Source: Undaria pinnatifida (taxonomy: Eukaryota; Sar; Phaeophyceae; Laminariales; Alariaceae). From it: a stretch of 64,000 nucleotides of DNA. The notes below the pieces were generated by a model. It did not search any database. It worked only from the letters and a program-made list of their open reading frames with translations, and was not told the origin of the DNA. The translations under genes and the position numbers were made by a program. Positions 45,126 through 55,009 of this stretch are shown here, in pieces (position 1 is the stretch's first letter; every line of letters begins with the position of its first letter). Location: positions 15,702,129 through 15,766,128 of the forward strand of contig JABAKD010000002.1 in assembly GCA_012845835.1 (NCBI GenBank), read 5' to 3'.

Positions 45126-45420
45126 GAGATACTGCACAGAGTTGAATATCATATTTCAACTGGCTTCTTTCTAATACAAAACAACTTCCTTCAATAATGG
45201 CTAATAATGTCCCTCAACGCTTAGGCGTGGTTTCTTTCGGGGATGTGACGGCCTCTTGGCCATAGACGTATATTTTTCGTCTACCGTCTTGCTTCACTAG
45301 CGCAACAAACAGTCTTGGCATTGCGGAGCGTGGGAATGGAAAGAGGAGACAACCAATTGTTGCTCTAATGGCGACTGCGCTGTTGAGCCTTTTCAAGACT
45401 CATCCCTTGGCATTGAACTC

Positions 45421-46383
45421 ATGTTTACTGAAAGACAATTTTTACGTAATCATCGTAAATACAACGGCTTATTCAGTTTAACTATGCTCGGAGCTGCACC
45501 GACCCCCACGTGGACACAGCCCGCCTACCCTAGCATGTTTCAGCTTCATGGCCGAGCTTACCACCGTTTATTGGATGCCTTCCGTGGACAGTACGACGAG
45601 CGTACGCCTGTTGTAAACAAGGCTCGCATGTACATTTACGATGCCGAGATGATGCAGCAGGCCCTATCTGTGAACGGTTTGAACATGGACACCGTCGCAA
45701 CTTTGTCAGCTTCATTCACAACCCACAACTCATGGATAAGGCAATACAAATCCATATTACTAGATCTGAACAACAACGACGTGTCCGCAGATAACGTTGG
45801 CATCGAGTTTGCGCAAGTTACTAGGCAAACACACGGTTCGGTTATCGGTGACGCCCCACCTCCAACAGGCAAAGAAATCACCGCGCTCATTTTCGAAGAC
45901 GACCCCAAAACGCGCGCACAAAGATTTGTGTACACTTTCTCCCGTGCCGGACCGGACAACCTATGCCGCCGCCCTCGGTTTGTCCCATTGTGGAACCCTG
46001 CTTACGAATTACTTCAATACAGCTTACTTTTTTTCAACGGAGAATCCGGCTGGAGTCCTGGCAGCAGCAAAGAGATTCCGTTCAAGAAATCACGAACGCT
46101 TTCAGTCACAAGTAACAAACATGTGAAGATATTTTTTTATGCGCGGCAACGCCTTATGTGCGAGAAAGTTTTCAAAATTTTGTCTGTCGTTAGTCAAGAG
46201 TGGGCATGTCATATCTATTCGCGCCAAGAAGAAAACAAACTATCCTTCTTTGGGTCGTCGCAGTGCCAAAAACGAATTACAACTTATAGCGCCCTTAACA
46301 GCGCCGTCAGTATGCACCCACAGATAAACGCCTCCCGGCGTCTTTCCACGCATCTCCTGCTACCCGAAACAAAAAACAGCTAG
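45421..46383 (+). pseudogene. Helitron Rep/helicase, N-terminal domain remnant
   Basis: An open frame of 320 codons matches the Helitron-like N domain: YNGLFSLTMLGA, FQLHGRAYHRLLDAF, ARMYIYDAEMMQQA, then PAYELLQYSLLFFNGESGW and HIYSRQEENKLSFF. These are the conserved H-G-x-x-Y-H, Y-I-Y-D, L-F-F-x-G-E-x-G-W and Y-S-R-x-E blocks that precede the HUH endonuclease. The HUH motif, its catalytic tyrosines and helicase motifs I-V are absent: the frame ends at 46383 and the next frame resumes near the end of the helicase. A large internal deletion is the simplest reading. Confidence 0.85.
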
Positions 46384-46821
46384 ATGCCATGAGTGTTGTC
46401 GCTCGTAAAGGCAACTTTGACACTGGCATCGTTAACGGTGAAACATGCGTTGTGCGAGCCGTATCCCCACGCATTGTTGACGTTGAGGTCATAGCTCCAG
46501 ATTCCCCCCTCATCAAAATACCACAAACTTTGTTAGAAGTTAAAGTCGGGTCCAAAGGAATCACATTCCATCGCAGACAATTTCCCCCACGCGTTTGCTA
46601 CGCAGTTACCGTCAACAAAAGCCAAGGCCAGATTTTGTCTAAAGTCGGTCTCGACCTTCGAGATGACGTCTTCTGCCATGGTCAGCTATAAGTCGCATTA
46701 AGCCGAACTACGTGCAGTGCCAACATCATGTGTCTAGTTCGCCCTGAACGTTTAATTAACGGTGTACCTCTCGTGGCTAATTGCGTCTTCAAGCCGTTCA
46801 TAACCGCAGCTACAGGACTCT
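46374..46821 (+). pseudogene. Helitron Pif1-type helicase C-terminal remnant
   Basis: In a different frame from the Rep-N part, it encodes QLDAMSVVARKGNFDTGIVN, then GETCVVRAVSPRIV, RRQFPPRVCYAVTVNKSQGQ and SKVGLDL...FCHGQL. The R-R-x-Q-F-P and N-K-S-Q-G-Q blocks are Pif1 helicase signatures. A TAA at 46689 breaks it, and the frame continues with VALSRTT, the expected next motif, to TGA at 46821. No intact Walker A is present. Confidence 0.85.
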
Positions 46822-46823
46822 GA

Positions 46824-47270
46824 TTGCCCCAATTCAGTCCGCTCTTCTATCGACCACCGCTCCTTCCATACGCTGTCACTTCAGCACAACTGCCACCTTC
46901 ACGGCGCCATCCTCCTGATAACGGCTGGAACATCGTCGACGAAGTAGGCGACGGCGCCTGCCTTTTAAGAACTATTGCACGACGAGTGTTTGGCAACCCT
47001 GAGCTTCACCCCCAAGTTCGAAGCGAAATCGTTTCGCACATAGCACAAAACTCTCAACAATACATCAATACATCATGCACATATCCAACGGGTTCGGGAA
47101 CCAACCAATCCACATCCTTGGGAGCGCCCCACGTACTTACCACAACCTGCAAGACTACCTCCTAATTATGTCACACCCAAACGCTTGCGCCGGCTGCATC
47201 GAAATTGCTGCTCCAACACAATTGTATAACATTGCCATGAACATTACATTCTCAGGGTCGTCCCTGCCTT
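46824..47270 (+). pseudogene. OTU cysteine protease domain remnant, C-terminal to the helicase
   Basis: In the same frame as the helicase tail, NGWNIVDEVGDGACLLRTIA, then RRVFGNPELHPQVRSEIVSHIA, matches the start of OTU domains, with the D-G-x-C catalytic cysteine block. After about 47080 the match shifts to the next frame: YLLIMSHPNACAGCIEIAA, then LYNIAMNITFS, corresponding to the second half of the OTU fold. OTU domains are known in some Helitron relatives (Helitron2/Helentron groups). Position, frame and order support a former Rep-helicase-OTU polyprotein. The frameshift makes it non-functional. Confidence 0.75.
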
Positions 47271-47304
47271 CGTTTCCGATGAACCCCAGCCATTTACATA
47301 TTCT

Positions 47305-47613
47305 TTGTTTTTTTTCTTGTCGCACACTTTTACTTTCCAGCTTCTGGACAAGCGGTGGTCGCAGGTGTCGTCCCTTCTCCCCCCCGGTTCTTGACTTCAA
47401 TTTTTATCGCGCATAGGGTTCAGCAATCCCACTTCTCGTCGATTTTTCATCGAGTGTTGCTAACTCACGCTCTCGCGCTTTCCGCAAGTCAATTTGTGCA
47501 CAAGAAAAAGTCCCAACGAATTTATACGAGTATGCACTCGGCGGGGCTCGAACTCTCGAAACTGACCTATACCAGGCTCGAGGATAACCTGATACGCCAC
47601 CGGGGCGACCGGC
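47305..47613 (-). mobile_element. tRNA-derived SINE, copy 2
   Basis: Same head, A and B boxes and body as copy 1, with a shorter A-rich tail. TATTCT flanks both sides (47299-47304 and 47614-47619), a short target duplication. It lies about 35 bases beyond the OTU remnant, probably within the old Helitron. Confidence 0.75.
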
Positions 47614-47619
47614 TATTCT

Positions 47620-47972
47620 ATACCAACCCAACTCCATGTATTATTCTACTCTGCTTCCACTAAACAATGATGTTAATAGTTGAAAACCACGACACTTGCG
47701 TCACCCCACGTCCGAAGGGGAAACTTGTATCATGTACTAATTCTTCGCCTTTTATGTGGGTTCTGTTGACCACATGTCATACAACAATATCATGTTTAAT
47801 ATTATAATACCTACCCTTTATGCGGGTACAGAATGGTTATGTAAAATGGTCCTGTTGACCCTGAAAACATCCAGGGGAGTCTCCGACCTATATCCTTCAT
47901 GAGGACAGAATATAGAACACGCGCTAACGACCTTCCGTAAAATTTGTGAAGCTGTGTATAAACCTGATGAAA
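47620..47972. other. Unassigned interval
   Basis: Holds one arm of the CCGAAGGGGAAACTTGT repeat near 47712 and two short TATGYGGGTACAGAATGG-like segments. No gene is seen. Confidence 0.3.
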
Positions 47973-48136
47973 ATATGAAAAACGTCAGTCGTGAGTACGA
48001 CCGATTGAACGGTTGAAACTCGACTTTGCAAGCTGCGTGGTACATTAGATCTGTGTTTCATTTATGATATGGTGTTTGTGTTTTGTAAATCGAAACCATT
48101 CAATCGGTCGTACTCACAGCTGACGTTTTTCAATTT
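47973..48136. mobile_element. MITE-like element of the repeat X family
   Basis: About 164 bases with inverted ends: GAAAAACGTCAGTCGTGAGT ... and ... ACTCACAGCTGACGTTTTTC, each arm about 45 bases (CGACCGATTGAACGGTT mirrored by AACCATTCAATCGGTCG). Single arms of the same family occur elsewhere in the window. No target duplication is certain because the flanks are A/T runs. Confidence 0.65.
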
Positions 48137-48150
48137 TTTTTAATCAAAAC

Positions 48151-48390
48151 CTAAAGCCTAATAAAGAAAGTCGTATAAGATGACATTGCAGAACTAAGTG
48201 CTAATTCGATGCGGCTGGCCGGTGAGGCTTCCGTGCCTGCTGGCGGGCCTTTCATAGTGTTGTTGCCTGCTGGCGGGCCTGTTGTTGGACCTTTCTTTCT
48301 TTTTGGGCTGGTCTGCAAAAGTTTCATCAGCTGCTGCCGTTCGTTTTTTCCCAGCAAACGCTGCTGCTCACAACGTCAGCACATTTCGTG
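48151..48390 (-). CDS. Possible 3' exon, unknown
   Basis: The minus frame QQRLLGKNERQQLMKLLQ, then SPKRKKGPTTGPPAGNN...RIELALSSAM, follows an AG (TTGTGAG) and ends TAG/TAA near 48151. It contains a nine-residue GPPAG-type duplication (TTGPPAGNN / MKGPPAGTE). Upstream on this strand is a long CAG/GCGGCT tract. Low support. Confidence 0.2.
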
Positions 48391-48681
48391 TCGCACTTGG
48401 AGCTGAATTTTCACCGCTATACTACATCGCTGTCCCCGAAGCGTCCAGCGTCCAACGCCACCGCCAGCCCCCCCGCGCCGCCGCAGCCGCCGCAGCCGCT
48501 GCTGCTGCTGCTGCTGCCGTTGGTGTCTACTGCGTAAGTTTCTAGAGATGAAAAAATCAGCTGTCTGTGGCCATGACTTCGCCTAGCCTATCTTCCTTGC
48601 TACACACTCGTTTCATGAAGGAGTGTCTGTGCGTGGGGAGCATGGGGGGCGGGAGCTGGCTGTGATTATGGCACTAGTGCT

Positions 48682-49113
48682 TTGACTGAGCACCTTAGGG
48701 GAAGGCGCTCAAGTGCTGGCTGCGGCGGTTGCCGTTGCTGCAGCAACGTGTTGCGCGAACTCGCATCGTTTGTGTGGGAGCACCCTACACAGCTAGCTGC
48801 ATGCAGCTTCGAGTATCATGATAACTACTTGCCAGAAAACTTGATGCATCTGATGTCTGATGGGCCTGGAGGTACATTGTTTTTTTGCTGGTTACACACA
48901 AGGTTACACAGCATGTAGTATTACGTGGACTGTTGTAATCGCATCAAACGTGATGAGCACAGCAACAATCAGTTTGAAGTTGCATTCGAATGCTTATTCG
49001 CCGGGTACATGAAAGTCGCAGCTATTACTGCACACTCTGTAGATTCGGTAAACTTGCACTGGTATGGCCAGATGTGGTGGAAGAACGAGTTTAGAAGGAA
49101 ACAACTCGAGTAG
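48682..49113 (+). pseudogene. Possible interrupted ORF, unknown
   Basis: One frame runs 48682-49113 with a single TAG at 48916. It encodes RELASFVWEHPTQLAACSFE, YHDNYLPENLMHLMSDG and, after the stop, CCNRIKRDEHSNNQFEVAFE. The composition is protein-like and the stop isolated, so a decayed gene or transposon ORF is possible. About 85 bases of its end (ATGTGGTGGAAGAACGAGTT ...) recur at 49406-49488. Confidence 0.3.
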
Positions 49114-49117
49114 CATT

Positions 49118-49860
49118 TGTTGCGGAACATTTTTAGTCTACTTGCTCACAATGACGTTGCAGACAGGATGTGGAATTATGAACAGTGAGGTTGCTGGTTC
49201 GATTCTCTTCGTCTTGCCCGTAAAAAGAAAAAAGAAGGGGTTTTCTCACGTTCAAGAACCTGTAAAACTCAACCACTCAAAAACAACGATGAGAGCAATA
49301 TAGAATCATTGCATGTCACTCCAATACCGAAAAATGCATTGGACACTGGCTATCTCATCGGGGTTCTTGGCATAATCTGGGAAATATGTCAGGTTTAGTG
49401 GGGGAGAATGTGGTGGAAAAACGAGTTTAGAAGCAAGCAACTCGAGTAGCATTTGTTGCGCAACATTTTTAGTCTACTTCCTCACACAGAACATTAGTAG
49501 TACTCGTACAAGATACCTGGTAGGCTACATCAGCGTCATCAGCATAATGTATTTGGGCCGTTCTTACAGCAGTAGTACCTTCATTTCCGATACACCCGGA
49601 TCAATTACATTGCAGTATACTCCGTAGTATATAGCTGCATGCTCTACAGTAAGGATGCGGGCGAACGCACGGGGGTGCAAAATGCGAAAGCATTAGCCTC
49701 TTGCGTCGCCCTTCATCCGAAGGGGAACCTTGTATTCTGTTACTTATCATGCATACTTTTGTATCCAATTAGCACACCAATACGTATCTGAACACTTTGA
49801 TGTACGGATAATCTCTCATTAGTTGATGCTTTATTAGGTACTAGTAGGGTACCGGTTTGT
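49118..49860. other. Unassigned interval
   Basis: Contains the repeated 85-base segment at 49406-49488 and an arm of the CCGAAGGGGAACCTTGT repeat near 49718. GGTTCGATTCT at 49197 resembles a B box without a tRNA fold. No gene. Confidence 0.3.
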
Positions 49861-49865
49861 TTGTT

Positions 49866-50008
49866 TGTTTTTTTATCCTCCAGCGGATGCGGAAATAAAA
49901 GCGTAAGCTCACCACACTACCACGTATTTTCGTACACGTCGTGTGTCGGTTTAACTCAAATGCATTCGCAATCCAGCGCTAGATGGCGTGTCCTTCGGTT
50001 CCCGCAAT
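49866..50008 (-). mobile_element. 148-base SINE-like element, second copy
   Basis: ATCCTCCAGCGGATGCGG, GCGTAAGCTCACCACACTAC and GCGCTAGATGGCGTGTCCTT match the element at 63067-63214 through its whole length. A T-rich left end corresponds to an A-tail on the minus strand. The target duplication is not clear. Confidence 0.65.
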
Positions 50009-50104
50009 AGCGATAGCGCGAGCTATCCCTATCGGCGGTCCCCGTTACTACTCCGATTTTCTATTTTACTAAAGCAGTAGTAGGGTACACTTGTGTAGTT
50101 GGGT

Positions 50105-50545
50105 AATTGTGTGCTTTAGGTGGCGAATTTTGAACAAAATCCAACACATGTGTTTCTTATTGTACTTTCTACTATACTGCTGTAGTATACGAGTATACGT
50201 GGCGGATGGTTTGTGGGTGGATGGTTTGTCGGGTTTGTTGGTACTTGTGGTACATGGGTGAGTTTTTCACTACGTATAATGGCGGGTTCTGGCATACTTC
50301 AGGATCTCAACGAAGTTATCTGTCCTTTAGGTAGCGAATTTTGAACAAGATCCAATACATCTGTTTCTTACGGTATTTTCTACTATTCTACTGCCCCAGC
50401 TTATACATGGCGGATGGTTTGTGGGTGGATGGTTTTATCATGGTTGTTGGTACTTGTGGTATAATACGTGGGTAAGTTTTTTCGGTTGATGAAGGTGGTT
50501 CTGTTGTTTTATTTTTTGTTTTTTGTTTTATACAGCGTTTACCTT
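50105..50545 (+). repeat. Tandem units of a 220-base repeat
   Basis: Two units share GGCGAATTTTGAACAA, GGCGGATGGTTTGTGGGTGG and TTGGTACTTGTGGTA. Further units lie at 52079-52345 and, more diverged, 55206-55490. The GGGTC element at 50554-52021 is inserted within this series. Confidence 0.7.
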
Positions 50546-50553
50546 ATTTTTTC

Positions 50554-52021
50554 AGGGCTTTTCACGGGTCATGACCCGACCCGCGGGTCGGGTCAAGGGG
50601 GTTTCAAAATCTCGCGGGTCGGGTCGGGTCGGGTCATTACGTTCTAAAATCTCACAGGTCGGATCGGATCAGGTCAAGAGGTTTTCCAAATCTCGCGGGT
50701 CGGGTCGGGTCGGGTCAAGAGGCTTCAAATTCTCGCGGGTCGGGTCGGGCTGGGTCAAGAGGTTTCAAAATCTCGCGGGTCGGGTCGGGTCGGGTCAAGA
50801 AGGTTTCAAAATCTCGCGGGTCGGGTCGGGTCATGACCCGCGAGATACGGGTCACTTCGCGGGTCAAGCCATAATGACCCGTGAGTTGTTTTGGACTGAC
50901 CCGCGGGTCAAACCCGCGGATCTGGCCGGCGGATCCGCCTTGTTCAAACTTACAGCTGAGAGCCACAGTGATGCCGCGCAGGCGCCGCGGGTCGGGCCCG
51001 CGGGTCCGCCAATAAAATACAAACATTTCCACTTCCTGCCTTCCTCGTGCCGATGCTCCGATCATATGTCATCACAGCGTGCGGAACAATCACCAGGCAG
51101 TACCCCTAGCTACTCGTACCAAGGCATACAGCAGTGTGACGCGAATCCCGTACCTACTGAAGCCGTAACAACAGTAGCAGTAGTAATATTACGGTCATAC
51201 CAGTACGAAATGTGACCAAACGTGAAACTTTGGCAAGGAAGGGCAGTCGTCGTCGAAGCAGCAGCAGACAACGCATCCTCGCGGATCGCAGCCCCTGCTG
51301 ACACATTCGCCCCCCCAGTTGTGGGTTGCTGCCGGAGGCGGCTCAGCTAGGCTGCTTGCCGGGGCCGGAGATTGCACTTATAACTTATAACTTATAACTA
51401 GCTCGCTCGTCGGGTCGCTCGTCGGGTCGACCCGGTGATCTAGCGGTACGGGCAAGTCTATGCATGTTGGTTTCTCTCCTATTTCTCGCGCGCACACCAC
51501 ATGACATAATCATCAGCTGCAAACAATGCCGGTAAAAAACGCAGAGAACACGACATACTGGGAAAAGTACGAGGGACCAAGGACCAACCGACCGACCGAG
51601 GTATACATGCTTTGACCCGTGACTTTTTGACTTTGACCCGCGAGAAATGTCACGGGTCAAGTTAACGTGACCCGCCAGACGACCCGAATCTCGCGGGTCA
51701 CCCGGATTGTCGCGGGTCGGGTCGGGTCGGGTCAGGACGATTTCAAAATCTCGCGGGTCGGGTCGGATCGGATTAAGACGTCTCGAAAATCTCGCGGGTC
51801 GGGTCGGGTCGGGTCAAGACGTCTCGAAAATCTCGCGGGTCGGGTCAGGTCGGGTCAAGACGTCTCGAAAATCTTGCGGGTCGGGTCGGGTCGTGTCAAG
51901 ACGTTTCTCGAAAATCTTGCGGGTCGGGTCGGGTCAGCTGACCCGACCCGACCCGACCCGACCCGACCCGACCCGACCCGACCCGACCCGCGAGATTTGA
52001 CCCGACCCGTGAAAAGCTCTG
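50554..52021. mobile_element. hAT-like non-autonomous element made of GGGTC arrays
   Basis: 1468 bases flanked by ATTTTTTC at 50546-50553 and 52022-52029, an exact 8-bp duplication. The left end AGGGCTTTTCACGGGTC is mirrored at the right by GACCCGTGAAAAGCTCTG, giving hAT-like CAGRG termini. Two arrays (about 50570-50850 and 51640-51950) consist of units of about 35-40 bases, TCGCGGGTCGGGTCGGGTCA plus AGACGTCTCGAAAATC, and the right one ends in inverted GACCC repeats. A non-repetitive core of about 590 bases lies between. Frames through the arrays are artefacts. The AT-rich target means the duplication deserves checking. Confidence 0.78.
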
Positions 52022-52029
52022 ATTTTTTC

Positions 52030-52345
52030 ACTATAATGGCGGATTTTGCATACACTATAAGACAGTAGTTATCTATACTCTAGGCGGCGAATTTTGGGCA
52101 AGATTCAAGATATCTGGTTCTTACTGTACTTTCGTTTTATTATACTGCTCTAGCGTATGCATGGTGGATGGTTTGTGGGTGGATGGCTTTGTTGGGGTCG
52201 TTGGTGCTTGTGGTATAATATGTGGGTGAGTTTTTTCTACTCAATGGGAGTTGTTCTGTTGTTGTTTTTTGTTTTTTACTACTTGAAGCATCTAATTTAT
52301 TTATTTTTTCTCCACTATAATGGGTTTTGTCATTCTTGGATTTGT
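52030..52345 (+). repeat. Continuation of the 220-base repeat
   Basis: Begins CTATAATGGCGGATTTTGCA and carries GGCGGCGAATTTTGGGCAAG and GGTGGATGGTTTGTGGGTGG, continuing the series broken by the GGGTC element. Confidence 0.65.
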
Positions 52346-52349
52346 ACGT

Positions 52350-53600
52350 GAGTTGTATGATACGTACTCGTACCTCTGGTAGGTTTTAGGCAGAGTTTCA
52401 ATATTTGAACATTAAGATTCGGGTGTTACGACCGTTGCTAATGGCAAGGCAATGTTGCACAAAGAAGTTGAAGATACCAGCGAAATAGACCGTTCTGGCA
52501 CAAAAATCTCTTCATAAAAATGGACCGTTGGCAAAGTCACTGCTTTTGGTACCCCGATCTAGGTCACAGACGTTCCTGGCATTCTCGTTTCGCCGCCTAT
52601 AGATCAAGATGCTGACATATGATTTCCAAAAAATGTGTACGTCGTATGGTAAAAACGAGTCTAGATGCAGAAGTTAACAACAATGTTCGATATATTCGGT
52701 GGCATTATTTAGGGGGGTGGTTGTGCGATTTCGAAAACCCGAAACACACACAAACGCGCCGCAGTGCCACAGCTCGGCAAATGGCCCAGGGGGCTGCCGC
52801 ATCTTTGCGAGTTGCTGCTGTTCTGTGTGTGTGCGCGCGGGAGGGGAATGCGGCGTAAACCTCGAGATAGCACCTGGAGAAGTTATACCTTGTCCCGATC
52901 TCCGCCGAAATCCCCCTTTTCGCTGGATTTTCCGATTTTGGAAATTGTCAAGACCCAACATTCGTCTCCACATGCAGTGTACAGATCTTACGTAGGGCGG
53001 ATCTTGATGAAATCAAGATCTATGACCTACATCGGAGTACCATAAACTGCGGCCTAATGGCAAGGCGATGTTGAAAAAAATGTTTCCAACTTTGTTTCGA
53101 AATTTGCTGCAGGCCAACTCTTATAATAGAAAGTTTCGGCAGTGGTTTTTAATTTTCCAGAATCAGAATGAACAGTTTATCAAAACTTGATAAACGTCAG
53201 CAGTGAGTACGACCGATGGAATGGTTGAAACTCAACTTTGCAAGCATTTCCAGAACCAGAAAAAAAAAGACAACATGACGTTTTGTGCTGATTGGTGTAA
53301 ACATCGGCCGCGTGCAGAGAGGTTTCAAAATGTGTTATTTTTTTCGTGTTTTGCTTTTTTGCTTTTTTGGCCGAGCGAACGAACAGCAGCAAACAGCAGC
53401 GGGCAGCTAGCTACACAGCTAACCGGACTGTCTGTGCTTCGAAGTACGCAGCTGTAGCAACGGCACGTGGCCAGGACCTACGTCCCCGTGGTCGGATCAA
53501 ACATAAAATAAGGCAGCGGCTCTGTGTCAGTGGTTGTCAGCAATCAAAATCAACTCCCACATAGCTGTGGGTGTGTGCGAATTCGGGTCCGAGGTACCAG
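52350..53600. other. Unassigned interval with one copy of repeat X
   Basis: Repeat X occurs at about 53189-53250. A minus-strand stretch near 52740-52835 (EQQQLAKMRQPPGPFAELWH) follows an ACACACAG acceptor-like site but has no partner. No gene is called. Confidence 0.3.
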
Positions 53601-53624
53601 GTGTTTCTTTGTTACGCGCACGCT

Positions 53625-53950
53625 AGGTCACGAAATCGACGACCCTGCCAACCATAAGCTTGTGCGGAGACTGCCAGAGCAACAGAGCACGCAGCAGCAA
53701 CACGCAGCGGCAGTGCGCGGCGAGTAAGTACAATTCCCGCACGTTCAAAGACTCTTGCGCCTATTGGTCGCTGTAGCTGGCCGTCTTGGTAAGCCTCTCT
53801 CCCTAGCACCCTGCACCAACCACCCCCTCCCCGGAGTCTCCTCTCCTTTGCCCGTGTGGCATGCCAGCACCGATTCGAACTTTGGAGGAGGGGGCCCACA
53901 TTGTTGCGGCCGTTCCCTACTGCATGCGTGTCTCGCTGCTGCTGCTGCTG
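53625..53950 (+). CDS. Two candidate exons, unknown
   Basis: One stretch after CGCACGCTAG ends at GCGGCGA|GTAAGT (about 53723) and encodes GHEIDDPANHKLVRRLPEQQ, then STQQQHAAAVRG. A second begins after GTGGCATGCCAG (53865) and can encode PIRTLEEGAHIVAAVPYC. The splice sites are good, but the phase between the two does not fit the second frame, so they may not be neighbouring exons. No family is assigned. Confidence 0.25.
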
Positions 53951-54639
53951 CTGTGGCTAGCTACTAGTGGTATGGGTTGTTCTTTGGTTGTTGGTTGGAG
54001 CGCTATTTGTGTCCAGGTAGGTAGGCGGTATAGGTGTGTGGGATTCGCATCAGAGCGCTATCTACATTATAGCACTGATACATCACATCTTGGGCCCTGT
54101 TCACTCTGGTTTTGAACCGTCCAGGGCGGCTTCGCGGCGGGTTGCCGCCCGCCTTGGCTCCGCGCATGCCCGTATTTTTCGCGGATGCATGACATGTATT
54201 ATGGGTGTAGGATTATAGGTAAATCGAGGCTGTACATGCGACAGCACTGCCAAGGGGGACATTTGAATGTACCGTCTTTGAATTCAGAGAAAGAAACACT
54301 GGAATCAGGTGCAATAAACCACGGCTACAAATTGCATCATCCGTCAGACGATGACAACAGAGCAGCAGCAGCAGCCCCCGCACAACTCTTATGTCCGTGT
54401 ATTTTCAACAAAAGCAGGAGCGGCAGCTGCGGCAGTTTGACATCAGCAAGTAGCAGTTCTAGTATAATATAAATAAGCATTAATGGTTATGCTCTACTTT
54501 GAACCGGTACATAAAGAACGAAAAAAGAGGGGGAGAGAATAAAAGTACTAGAGAATCGGATAATGTACACACATACACACCCAGACTCGAACCCAAAGGC
54601 AGGAGCACAAAGAAACTAACTTGAAAACAAAAGTGAATT

Positions 54640-54710
54640 CACCGAGATTCGAAATCTCGGCTAACGATTAACAATCGTTCGGGGCTACCCTGCAAGCTAC
54701 TGTTGTACGA
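54640..54710 (-). other. tRNA-Asn(GTT)-like 3' half
   Basis: On the minus strand AACGATTGTTAATCGTT forms a perfect 5-bp anticodon arm with anticodon GTT, followed after AGC by CGAGATTTCGAATCTCG, a perfect 5-bp T arm. The following GTGAATT finds no partner upstream, and the D-arm region fits poorly, so a complete cloverleaf cannot be drawn. It is a tRNA pseudogene or a tRNA-derived repeat head rather than a working tRNA. Confidence 0.45.
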
Positions 54711-55009
54711 TTACTTTTGGGGCGACATTTTGTGTTCTCATACGTACGACTACGCACTTGATATTTCGCGACGGCAATTTGGCAAAACACACGATTTTGC
54801 AGGGGCTGTCACGCCACGAAGCGAGAACGGTCGAGGCCACCCTCGGCACAATCGGGAGGGGCGACTAAGGTAAGGCATGTCCAGGAAACGGCTCGCCGAG
54901 AGGTGGATATCAGCTCGATTTATCTCGAAGACGGTTGGAAACGTGGTGTATATCGAGGCTCTCGATCTCTGAGACGACAGGGCCAACTTATTTAATACAA
55001 TTATTCTTA

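Noticed and set aside
50523-51215. 230-codon ORF with a GSGRVGS-type repeat
   Set aside because: It crosses the left boundary and the GGGTC arrays of a non-autonomous transposon; a repeat artefact.
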